Assembly: GCA_012516115.1 (NCBI GenBank)
Contig: JAAYXC010000398.1
Location: 1 to 5,004, forward strand
DNA: 5,004 nucleotides
DNA from: Bacillota bacterium
GTDB lineage: Bacteria > Bacillota > UBA4882 > JAAYXC01
Reading direction: 5' to 3'
Part shown: positions 1 through 5,004 of the stretch, piece after piece
Layout: the number at the start of each line of letters is the position of its first letter
How positions within the stretch are numbered: position 1 is the stretch's first letter
The notes under the pieces: generated by a model
Told to the model about the DNA's origin: nothing
The model's database searches: none
What the model saw: only the letters and a program-made list of their open reading frames with translations
Made by a program: the position numbers and the translations under genes

Positions 1-70
1 GTTCCTTTTGAGGGATTTGTGGTGGGAGGTGATTCGAGGGGGCTATCTGTCAAAATATAGAAAAAAATAA
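1..70 (+). other. Possible 3' end of an upstream gene (frame undecided)
   Basis: Two plus-strand frames are open from the left edge. The frame starting at base 1 reads VPFEGFVVGGDSRGLSVKI and stops at 58-60. The frame starting at base 2 ends in LWWEVIRGGYLSKYRKK and stops at 68-70; its basic, aromatic tail looks like a normal protein C-terminus. The third frame has stops at 9-11 and 30-32. At most one of the two is real, and either would overlap the start of the Cys-rich gene, which would suit translational coupling. I cannot name the product. The first frame faintly recalls the end of class I fumarase beta chains (a hydrophobic strand, then Asp-x-Arg/Lys-Gly), but this is far too short to claim. 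Confidence 0.25.
24..44 (+). promoter_or_regulatory. Ribosome binding region of the Cys-rich small gene
   Basis: GGGAGGTGA at 24-32 matches the anti-Shine-Dalgarno strongly but ends 12 nt before the proposed ATC start at 45. A second purine run, GAGGGGG at 36-42, lies only 2 nt before it. Neither spacing is ideal, yet two purine-rich elements directly ahead of this frame support translation starting near 45. The in-frame stop at 30-32 rules out any start further upstream. Confidence 0.4.
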
Positions 71-176
71 AACCAATTGTCCCTGCGTTAGTACTTATTG
101 CAAACGCCACGGTGTCTGCTGTGAGTGCATCCTTTACCATCGCAAAAACGGCGACCGCCCGGCCTGTATGAGGTAA
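45..176 (+). CDS. Small Cys-rich protein (43 aa, DUF6485-like), non-canonical ATC start
   Basis: The frame encodes 43 residues with eight Cys (2, 12, 14, 19, 25, 26, 28, 41) and two His (22, 32). The core reads NCPC, then CKRHGVCCEC, then YHRKNGDRPAC. From memory this matches the very short Cys-rich proteins of anaerobic Firmicutes and other anaerobes classed as DUF6485, whose function is unknown. The spaced Cys and His suggest metal binding; that is inference. The family-like start (Cys-Gln-Asn, then Asn-Lys-x-Asn-Cys-x-Cys) puts the initiator exactly at the ATC codon 45-47. There is no ATG, GTG or TTG between the in-frame stop at 30-32 and the conserved core. Either ATC is used as start, or an ATG has mutated or been misread. 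ATA at 57-59 is a less likely alternative. The gene lies 40 nt before the fumarase gene and may be co-transcribed with it. Standard gene callers would miss it. Confidence 0.62.
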   Translation: MCQNIEKNKTNCPCVSTYCKRHGVCCECILYHRKNGDRPACMR

Positions 177-200
177 TCCAGGCAAGGGTCGACGGCGCCG

Positions 201-209
201 GGAGGAGGG
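201..209 (+). promoter_or_regulatory. Ribosome binding site fixing the TTG start of the fumarase gene
   Basis: GGAGGAGGG ends 7 nt before the TTG at 217. The only other candidate nearby, TTG at 211-213, runs directly into TGA at 214-216 in the same frame, so 217 is the first usable start. The resulting N-terminus MREVKTAEITRVVAEL is typical of the family. Confidence 0.8.
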
Positions 210-216
210 CTTGTGA

Positions 217-1059
217 TTGCGCGAGGTCAAGACGGCCGAGATCACGCGGGTGGTGGCCGAATTATGTCTACGGGCCAATCGGGAATTGCCCCGGGGCCTT
301 TATAAGGCTTTACGGGAAGCGGCGGAGAAGGAGGTTTCTCCCATCGGCCGGGAGGCCTTGCGGCGTCTGGTGGAAAACGCCGAGCTGGCCGCGGAGGAAG
401 GGCTCCCCGTGTGCCAGGATACGGGCATGGTCGTGGTCTTCGTCGAGTTAGGGCAGGAGGTCCATCTCGTGGGGGGAAGTCTGGCCGCCGCGGTGGACGA
501 GGGTATCAGACAAGGTTACCGTCGTGGCTACCTGCGGGCCTCGGTGGTCCGCGATCCGCTTTTGCGGAAGAACACCGGCGACAATACGCCGGGCGTGATC
601 CACCTTAACCTCGTCCCGGGGAACAGGATCCGGGTCATCGTGGCCCCGAAAGGTTTCGGCAGCGAGAACATGGGCGGGGTGACCATGCTTACCCCCGCCC
701 AGGGGGCCGCCGGGGTGATCGACTTCGTGGTGGACACGGTGCGGCGGGCCGGCGCCAACCCATGTCCGCCGGTCATCGTCGGCATCGGTCTGGGCGGGAC
801 GATGGAGAAGGCGGCCCTTCTCGCCAAAGAAGCCCTTCTCCGGCCCATCGGGGCCCCCAACCCCGCACCCCCTCTAGCCGCCCTGGAACGCGAGATCCTG
901 GCCCGCCTCAACGATCTCGGGATCGGCCCCCAGGGGCTGGGAGGTAGGTATACGGCCGTCGCCGTCCACCTGCTGGCCTATCCCACGCACATCGCGGGGC
1001 TGCCGGTGGCGGTGAACATTTCCTGCCATGCGTGCCGTTACGCGGAACAGGTCATCTAG
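217..1059 (+). CDS. fumA: Fumarate hydratase class I, alpha subunit
   Basis: This is the N-terminal-domain subunit of the two-chain, oxygen-sensitive [4Fe-4S] fumarase, which interconverts fumarate and L-malate in the cytoplasm. It is 280 aa, the normal alpha-chain length. Family motifs appear in order: GLPVCQDTGM (residues 62-71), the NTGDNTPGVIH segment (119-129), APKGFGSENM (143-152), NPCPPVIVGIGLGGT (181-195), GIGPQGLGG (235-243), and YPTHIAGLPVAVNISCHACR (255-274). Cys66, Cys183 and Cys270 stand where the three cluster ligands are expected. An additional Cys273 lies three residues after the last. The start is TTG with a good ribosome binding site. A beta subunit is required for activity but none follows: the gene stops 4 bp before a convergent gene. 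The related L(+)-tartrate dehydratase alpha chain (TtdA) is the main alternative; the sequence fits the fumarase branch of anaerobic Firmicutes better. In such organisms the enzyme serves the (often reverse) TCA cycle or methylmalonyl-CoA pathway. The family assignment is secure; the substrate is inferred. Confidence 0.93.
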   Translation: MREVKTAEITRVVAELCLRANRELPRGLYKALREAAEKEVSPIGREALRRLVENAELAAEEGLPVCQDTGMVVVFVELGQEVHLVGGSLAAAVDEGIRQGYRRGYLRASVVRDPLLRKNTGDNTPGVIHLNLVPGNRIRVIVAPKGFGSENMGGVTMLTPAQGAAGVIDFVVDTVRRAGANPCPPVIVGIGLGGTMEKAALLAKEALLRPIGAPNPAPPLAALEREILARLNDLGIGPQGLGGRYTAVAVHLLAYPTHIAGLPVAVNISCHACRYAEQVI

Positions 1060-1063
1060 GGCA

Positions 1064-1690
1064 TTATTCCGTTTTTCTGTTTTGCCCGGCCGAGAGGAGT
1101 CTTATGGCGGCGGCGACCTTTCTTTGCCCTTCCTCATCGAGGCGGGGAGCTAGGGACTTGAGCCAGACCACACCGGCCTTTTCGGAGAAGGAACCTTTAT
1201 AAGCCCGGATGACGGCGTTGACAAACCACCCGAAGAAAGGCACGCCCTGGGCGAAAAGGGAGGCGTCGTCGGTCCGTCCGATCTGCATGTAAACCCCGGC
1301 CAATTCCTCCAGATACCGTTTGGCCGCATCCCAGAGACCACGGTCGAGAAGGGCGCCGATGGCATGAAAGAGCATCATGGGCACGGTCATCTTGCCCTTC
1401 GTAAAGCGGCGTTTAGCCTCCTCCAGGGCTACCACGCCGTGGACCACGTCGTCGGCCATGAGCCTGGCCATGGCCAGCTGGAACCAGTCTTCCGAGTTGT
1501 TGCTGTTTTTACAGACCAGTTCATAACAGTCGGCCGCTTCGGAGTATTTTCCCATCCGTAGGCAGGCCAAACCCAGGAGCCGGGCCGCCTCCTCGTTTTC
1601 GCTCAGAGAGGAGTCGCCGGCCAGGAGCCGGTAGACGTCTTCGAACCGTCCGTCCTGAATTAGTTCCCGGATTCTCTCCAGACTGACCAC
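1064..1690 (-). CDS. TPR-like helical repeat protein
   Basis: With the GTG start at 1690 the product is 208 aa, beginning MVSLERIRELIQDGRFEDVY. It is all-helical, with no signal peptide or catalytic motif. TPR-like units (small residue, Gly, Ala, aromatic/Ala spacing) are seen at about residues 33-66 (LLGLACLRMGKYSEAADCYE), 67-100 (DWFQLAMARLMADDVV) and 107-140 (MLFHAIGALLDRGLWDAAKR). The C-terminal 65 residues are more degenerate. Such repeats form protein-binding scaffolds; no partner can be named. An in-frame ATG at 1750 would add 20 residues (MANINHVGDHPFNFLRRRLF), but it has a poorer ribosome binding site and the extension does not look like part of a repeat. The gene lies 90 nt after the small membrane protein gene (30 nt if the ATG is used), so the two are probably co-transcribed. 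Its TAA stop faces the fumarase stop across 4 bp. It could equally be called a conserved hypothetical protein. Confidence 0.82.
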   Translation of the reverse strand: MVSLERIRELIQDGRFEDVYRLLAGDSSLSENEEAARLLGLACLRMGKYSEAADCYELVCKNSNNSEDWFQLAMARLMADDVVHGVVALEEAKRRFTKGKMTVPMMLFHAIGALLDRGLWDAAKRYLEELAGVYMQIGRTDDASLFAQGVPFFGWFVNAVIRAYKGSFSEKAGVVWLKSLAPRLDEEGQRKVAAAIRLLSAGQNRKTE

Positions 1691-1699
1691 GAAAAGCCG

Positions 1700-1704
1700 C
1701 CTCC
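1700..1704 (-). promoter_or_regulatory. Ribosome binding site favouring the GTG start of the TPR gene
   Basis: On the minus strand CCGGAGGCGG carries GGAGG at 1704-1700, 9 nt before the GTG at 1690-1688. The competing ATG at 1750-1748 has only a weak AGGAAG about 11 nt upstream. This is the reason for the shorter gene model. Confidence 0.6.
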
Positions 1705-1780
1705 GGAGAAAGTTAAAAGGGTGGTCACCCACATGGTTTATGTTCGCCATCGGAAGCGGGGCTTCCTGCCGGCTTTGCGT

Positions 1781-2137
1781 CTATCCCTTCGCCTTTGCCT
1801 TTTCCGCGTCTTTTTTGAGCTCTATGAACCGTAAAACGGCGTGGATCGGTTGGGTCCCGGCGGCGAGGAGAAGGCCGGTGAAGACCGTATCGAACCATCG
1901 GCCGGCCTGCGGATTCACCCGTTGGAGGAGACCCAGCGAGGCCTGGGCGGCGACAAGCATCCCCAGACCGGTGGCCAGAAGAAAGGTGGCCAGGCGGCGA
2001 GAGTTGGTGTTGGGACCGAGGAAACCTTCTCCGGTGGGGAAGAGGTTCGCCACGATGAACTCGATGATCCGTTCCAGGACCAGGGAAATAACGGAAAGGA
2101 GCGCGAGGGCCTCGTAGAGTTCTTTGGGCCAGGACAT
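1781..2137 (-). CDS. Small membrane protein, three predicted TM segments
   Basis: The product is 118 aa starting with ATG at 2137. It has three hydrophobic segments, at about residues 9-33 (ALALLSVISLVLERIIEFIV), 49-71 (LATFLLATGLGMLVAAQASL) and 82-105 (FDTVFTGLLLAAGTQPIHAV). The tail is short and highly charged (ELKKDAEKAKAKG), presumably cytoplasmic. There is no cleavable signal peptide. Glu22 and Glu26 lie within the first segment, and Arg47-Arg48 precede the second. The Gly-Thr-x-Pro-Ile-His stretch in the third segment recalls small clostridial membrane proteins with a Gly-(Ser/Thr)-x-Pro-(Ile/Leu)-His motif; I know no function for them. Size and topology would also suit a holin-like protein, but no phage or lysis gene is nearby, so I do not call it one. 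AAGGAGGT at 2154-2147 gives a strong ribosome binding site 9 nt upstream. The gene follows valS by 129 nt and precedes the TPR gene on the same strand. Confidence 0.82.
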   Translation of the reverse strand: MSWPKELYEALALLSVISLVLERIIEFIVANLFPTGEGFLGPNTNSRRLATFLLATGLGMLVAAQASLGLLQRVNPQAGRWFDTVFTGLLLAAGTQPIHAVLRFIELKKDAEKAKAKG

Positions 2138-2266
2138 TTGGGCGCGACCTCCTTCGATTTAAATAATTTTACGTTCGAACCGAAAGAAGTAGGCCCCGCC
2201 AAAATTCTCCTTTTAACCTCTTAATTCCTTCTTACCGCCAAAACTTTTCCCTGGCGTAGTTATTGG

Positions 2267-4918
2267 CTAAGGGTTAGCTTCAAGGCCCAGGTCGCGCAGG
2301 CGGGCGCGGATCTTTTCCTCCTTGGCCCGGGCCTCTTCTAGCCTTGTTTTCTCCCTTTCCACCACCGCCGCCGGGGCCTTGGCCAGGAAGCCTTCGTTGG
2401 CCAGTTTGGCCGCAAGCCGCGCCGCTTCGGCGCGGGCGTTCTCCAGCTCTTTGGTCAGGCGGGCCCGTTCTTTCTCCAGATAGACCAGTTCGGCCAAGGG
2501 CAGGTAGATCTGGGCTCCGCCGGCCACCGCGCTCATGGCCTGGGCGGGCCGGGGGGCGTCCTCGGCCACCAGTTCGAGCCGTCCCAGATCGGCCAGCACG
2601 CAAAGGGACGTCCGGTTGGCCGCCAGGAGTTCGGCTTTGGCGGAGGGAGCGGCGAGGATGGCGGCGATCTTCTTCCCGGGGGCCACCCCGACCTCGGCGC
2701 GGATGTTCCGGATGGCCCGAACGATCTCCATAAGATCTTCCATCTCCGCCTCGGCCACCGCATCGAGGAGGCCGGGGTCCGGGACGGGCCAGGAGGAGAC
2801 CACGATGGACTCGCCTTCGTGTGGTAGGTGTTGCCAGATCTCCTCGCTGATGAAAGGCATGAAGGGATGGAGGAGCTGCATGGTCCGGGCGAGGACATGG
2901 GCCAGGACCTTCTGGGAGGCGGCCCGTTCGTTCCCGCCGGTCCGCAGCCGCGGTTTGGCCGTCTCGATATACCAGTCGCAGTATTCGCTCCAGATGAAGT
3001 CATAGAGGAGCCCGACCGCGGCGCCGAGGTCGTAGCGTTCAAGGGCCGAGGTGACCTCGGTGGTGATCCGCTGGAGCCGCGAGAGGATCCAGCGATCGGC
3101 CAGGGCCTCGGGTTTCGGCGGGTCCGCGCCGCCCCGGTAATCCTCCAGGTTCATCAGGACGAAGCGGGCGGCGTTCCAGATCTTGTTGGCGAAGTTCCGC
3201 GCCGCCTCGGCCTTCTCCCAGTAAAAACGGAGATCCTGGCCGGGTGTGTTGCCGGTGAGGAGTGAGAAGCGGAGCGTGTCCGCGCCGAAACGGTCGATGA
3301 CCTCCTGAGGGTCGATGGAGGTTTCCGGCCGGGACTTGCTCATCTTCTTGCCGTCCTTGTCCAGGATGAGCCCGTGGATCATGACCTTTTTGAAAGGTTC
3401 GGCCTGCATGAACTCGAGGCCCATAAAGATCATCCGGGCCACCCAGAAGAAGATGATGTCGCGACCGGTGACCAGGACCGAGGTTGGGTAGAAGTACTCC
3501 AGTTCCGGTGTGCGTTCCGGCCAGCCCATGGTGGAGAAAGGCCAGAGGGCCGAGGAAAACCAGGTATCGAGGACGTCCGGGTCCTGGGTCAGGGAACGGC
3601 TCCCGCAGCCGGCGCAGGCGGAAGGCTCTTCCCGGGCGGCATTGGCGGTCCCGCAGTCGTCACAGTACCAGACCGGGATCCGGTGCCCCCACCAGAGCTG
3701 GCGGGAGATGCACCAGTCGCGGATGTTCTCCAGCCAGTTCAAATAGATCTTGGTGAAACGCTCGGGGACGAAAACGATGCGCCCTTCCTCCACCGCCCGC
3801 CTGGCCGGTTCGGCCAAAGGTTTCATCCGGACGAACCACTGCTCGGAAAGCAATGGCTCGATGACCGTATCGCAGCGGTAGCACTGGCCCACGGCATGGG
3901 TGTAAGGCTCGATCTTGCCGAGATAGCCGCCGTCCCGCAGGGCTTCGACCACCGTTTCCCGCGCCGCCAGGCGGTCGAGGCCGGCGAAGGGCCCGGCCTC
4001 CGCGGTCATCCTGGCATCGAAGTCGATGACGGTTATGGCCGGAAGATCGTGCCGGACGGCCATCTCCCAGTCGTTGGGGTCGTGGGCCGGGGTCACCTTC
4101 ACCGCGCCGGTCCCGAAGGCCATATCCACATAAGAGTCGGCGATAATGGGGATGGGCCGGTTCATCAAGGGCAGGATGACCGTCTTGCCCACGAGATGCC
4201 GGTAACGTTCGTCGGCCGGGTTCACCGCCACCGCCGTGTCGCCCAGCATGGTCTCGGGCCGGGTGGTGGCCACCTCGATGAAGCCGCTGCCGTCGGCCAG
4301 GGGATAGCGGAGGTGCCAGAGGCTGGTCGGCCGCTCTTCGTGCTCGACCTCGATGTCGGAGATGGTGGTCCGGCACTTGGGGCACCAGTTGATGAGGTAG
4401 CGGCCGCGGTAGATGAGGCCCTTCTCGTAGAGGCGGAGGAAGACCTCGCGGACGGCCCGGGAGCAACCTTCGTCCATGGTGAAGCGCTCCCGCGTCCAGT
4501 CGCAAGAACACCCGAGCCGCTTGAGCTGGCGGACGATGGTCCCACCGTACTTTTCCTTCCAGGCCCAGACCCGGGCCAGGAAGCCCTCGCGGCCCAGGTC
4601 CTCTTTGCGCAGGCCTTCGCGGGCCAGTTCGCGCTCGACCACGGCCTGGGTGGCGATGCCGGCATGGTCGGTTCCCGGGAGCCAGAGGGGCTCGTAGCCC
4701 TGCATCCGGCGCCAACGGATGAGGACGTCCTGGAGGGTCATGTCGAAGGCGTGGCCCAGGGGGAGGGCGCCGGTGACGTTGGGCGGCGGGATGACGATGC
4801 AGAAGGGCGCCCGGGTCGGGTTGACCTCCGCCCGGAAATAACCCTTCTTCAACCAGTAATCGTACCAGCGCTCCTCCACCGCCTGGGGATCGTAGACCGA
4901 AGCCAGCATGGGGTACAT
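2267..4918 (-). CDS. valS: Valine--tRNA ligase (valyl-tRNA synthetase)
   Basis: This class Ia synthetase, 883 aa and of normal length, charges tRNA-Val with valine in the cytoplasm. The N-terminus (SVYDPQAVEERWYDYW) is typical. The Rossmann domain has PPPNVTGALPLGHA (44-57), where the first His of HIGH is Pro53. The CP1 editing domain, which hydrolyses Thr-tRNA-Val, keeps TTRPETMLGDTAV (218-230) and GTGAVKVTPAHDPNDW (269-284, with Asp280). Two Cys4 zinc sites are complete: Cys179/182/346/349 and Cys419/422/435/438. WWGHRIPVWYC and DVLDTWFSSALWPFSTMGWP are present. KMSKS is at 525-529, followed by RPETS in place of the usual four residues such as LGNG or RGNV. The anticodon-binding domain is about 605-760. 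The C-terminal coiled coil (about 808-880) is rich in Glu, Lys, Arg and Ala. The start is ATG at 4918, with GGGGAGGT 8 nt upstream; an in-frame GTG at 4945 lies upstream of that site and is rejected. The gene may lead an operon with the two minus-strand genes that follow. Identity is certain; the two altered signature motifs are the oddity. Confidence 0.97.
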   Translation of the reverse strand: MYPMLASVYDPQAVEERWYDYWLKKGYFRAEVNPTRAPFCIVIPPPNVTGALPLGHAFDMTLQDVLIRWRRMQGYEPLWLPGTDHAGIATQAVVERELAREGLRKEDLGREGFLARVWAWKEKYGGTIVRQLKRLGCSCDWTRERFTMDEGCSRAVREVFLRLYEKGLIYRGRYLINWCPKCRTTISDIEVEHEERPTSLWHLRYPLADGSGFIEVATTRPETMLGDTAVAVNPADERYRHLVGKTVILPLMNRPIPIIADSYVDMAFGTGAVKVTPAHDPNDWEMAVRHDLPAITVIDFDARMTAEAGPFAGLDRLAARETVVEALRDGGYLGKIEPYTHAVGQCYRCDTVIEPLLSEQWFVRMKPLAEPARRAVEEGRIVFVPERFTKIYLNWLENIRDWCISRQLWWGHRIPVWYCDDCGTANAAREEPSACAGCGSRSLTQDPDVLDTWFSSALWPFSTMGWPERTPELEYFYPTSVLVTGRDIIFFWVARMIFMGLEFMQAEPFKKVMIHGLILDKDGKKMSKSRPETSIDPQEVIDRFGADTLRFSLLTGNTPGQDLRFYWEKAEAARNFANKIWNAARFVLMNLEDYRGGADPPKPEALADRWILSRLQRITTEVTSALERYDLGAAVGLLYDFIWSEYCDWYIETAKPRLRTGGNERAASQKVLAHVLARTMQLLHPFMPFISEEIWQHLPHEGESIVVSSWPVPDPGLLDAVAEAEMEDLMEIVRAIRNIRAEVGVAPGKKIAAILAAPSAKAELLAANRTSLCVLADLGRLELVAEDAPRPAQAMSAVAGGAQIYLPLAELVYLEKERARLTKELENARAEAARLAAKLANEGFLAKAPAAVVEREKTRLEEARAKEEKIRARLRDLGLEANP

Positions 4919-4925
4919 CTTCAAT

Positions 4926-4933
4926 ACCTCCCC
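4926..4933 (-). promoter_or_regulatory. valS: Ribosome binding site fixing the ATG start of valS
   Basis: On the minus strand GGGGAGGT lies about 8 nt before ATG 4918-4916. The longer frame starting at GTG 4945 would encode MRGGGEVLK from the ribosome binding site itself, so those nine codons are leader rather than protein. A TTG at 4924 is too close to the site to be used. Confidence 0.8.
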
Positions 4934-5004
4934 GCCTCCCCTCACCTTTTTCGGATCTGCGGTTTCCTTTCCTTACTAACTCACCCCACTACCTTCTAAA
5001 GATA
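4934..5004 (-). other. Partial 5' leader of valS
   Basis: Only about 86 nt upstream of valS fall in the window. The visible leader is purine-rich with stop codons in several frames, so it is non-coding. Many Firmicute valS genes carry a tRNA-sensing T-box leader. The conserved T-box core is not recognisable here, and there is no terminator hairpin with a U-run. Such an element, or the promoter, could lie beyond the right edge. Confidence 0.4.

Noticed and set aside
125..451. 108-codon plus-strand frame overlapping the fumarase start
   Set aside because: It overlaps the Cys-rich gene and the fumarase in another frame, and its Arg- and Trp-rich translation is a shadow.
1061..1090. GGGCA/TGCCC pair as a bidirectional terminator between the convergent genes
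   Set aside because: The stem is 5 bp with a loop of about 19 nt and no terminal U-run, so it is too weak.
2166..2171. TAAAAT on the minus strand as a -10 box for the 118-aa gene
   Set aside because: The hexamer about 17 nt upstream (GCCTAC) is not a -35 box, and transcription would start almost on the ribosome binding site.
2173..2180. Palindrome GTTCGAAC resembling a LexA half-site pair
   Set aside because: The Gram-positive SOS box needs a 4-nt spacer between GAAC and GTTC in the opposite order. An 8-bp palindrome alone is weak evidence.
2196..2243. Nine-base direct repeat CCGCCAAAA at 2196-2204 and 2235-2243
   Set aside because: Two short copies in a 129-bp intergenic region could arise by chance. 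They have no symmetry and no matching known operator.
2236..2256. Short hairpin (CGCCA/TGGCG, 11-nt loop) 10 nt after the valS stop
   Set aside because: The stem is only 5 bp and no U-run follows it on either strand, so it is not a credible intrinsic terminator.
3660..4715. 351-codon second minus-strand frame inside valS
   Set aside because: The Arg-, Pro- and Gly-rich translation is an out-of-frame shadow of valS.
4950..4975. GGAAACCGCAG in the valS leader as a degenerate T-box core
   Set aside because: It matches only part of the AGGGTGGNACCGCG consensus, with an offset, and no terminator or antiterminator pairing is visible.
3374..4999. 541-codon open frame on the plus strand opposite valS
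   Set aside because: It is antisense to a certain valS gene. The translation is low-complexity, rich in Gly, Asp, Pro and Arg, as expected for the shadow of GC-rich codons, and matches no family.

Overview
The window looks like a chromosomal segment of a GC-rich anaerobic Firmicute, perhaps a thermophilic Peptococcaceae or Thermoanaerobacterales relative. The reasons are strong GGAGG ribosome binding sites, use of TTG and GTG starts, a two-subunit-type class I fumarase alpha chain, and a small Cys-rich protein of a kind I associate with anaerobic clostridia. This assignment is inference; no marker gene fixes the genus.

Layout. Positions 1-44 probably hold the end of an upstream gene, but two frames are open there and I cannot choose between them. 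Positions 45-176 (+) encode a 43-residue, eight-cysteine protein with no ATG, GTG or TTG start available. Positions 217-1059 (+) encode the alpha subunit of the oxygen-sensitive [4Fe-4S] fumarate hydratase; no beta subunit follows it. From 1064 to the right edge everything is on the minus strand. In order of transcription these are valyl-tRNA synthetase (valS, 4918-2267), a 118-residue protein with three membrane segments (2137-1781) and a TPR-type helical repeat protein (1690-1064). The fumarase and TPR genes converge with only 4 bp between their stop codons.

How they relate. The left pair is probably co-transcribed. The three minus-strand genes are close enough to form an operon led by valS, with gaps of 129 and 90 bp and no convincing terminator between them. 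Nothing links the functions of the two halves.

The most unusual points are in valS and at the left edge. In ValRS the first His of the HIGH signature is Pro (PLGH), and the usual residues after KMSKS are replaced by RPETS, with one residue more than normal. The rest of the enzyme (editing pocket, both Cys4 zinc sites, anticodon domain, C-terminal coiled coil) looks intact. At the left edge, the Cys-rich gene appears to start on ATC. I found no rRNA, tRNA, mobile element, CRISPR array or defence system, and nothing that amounts to a wholly new system.
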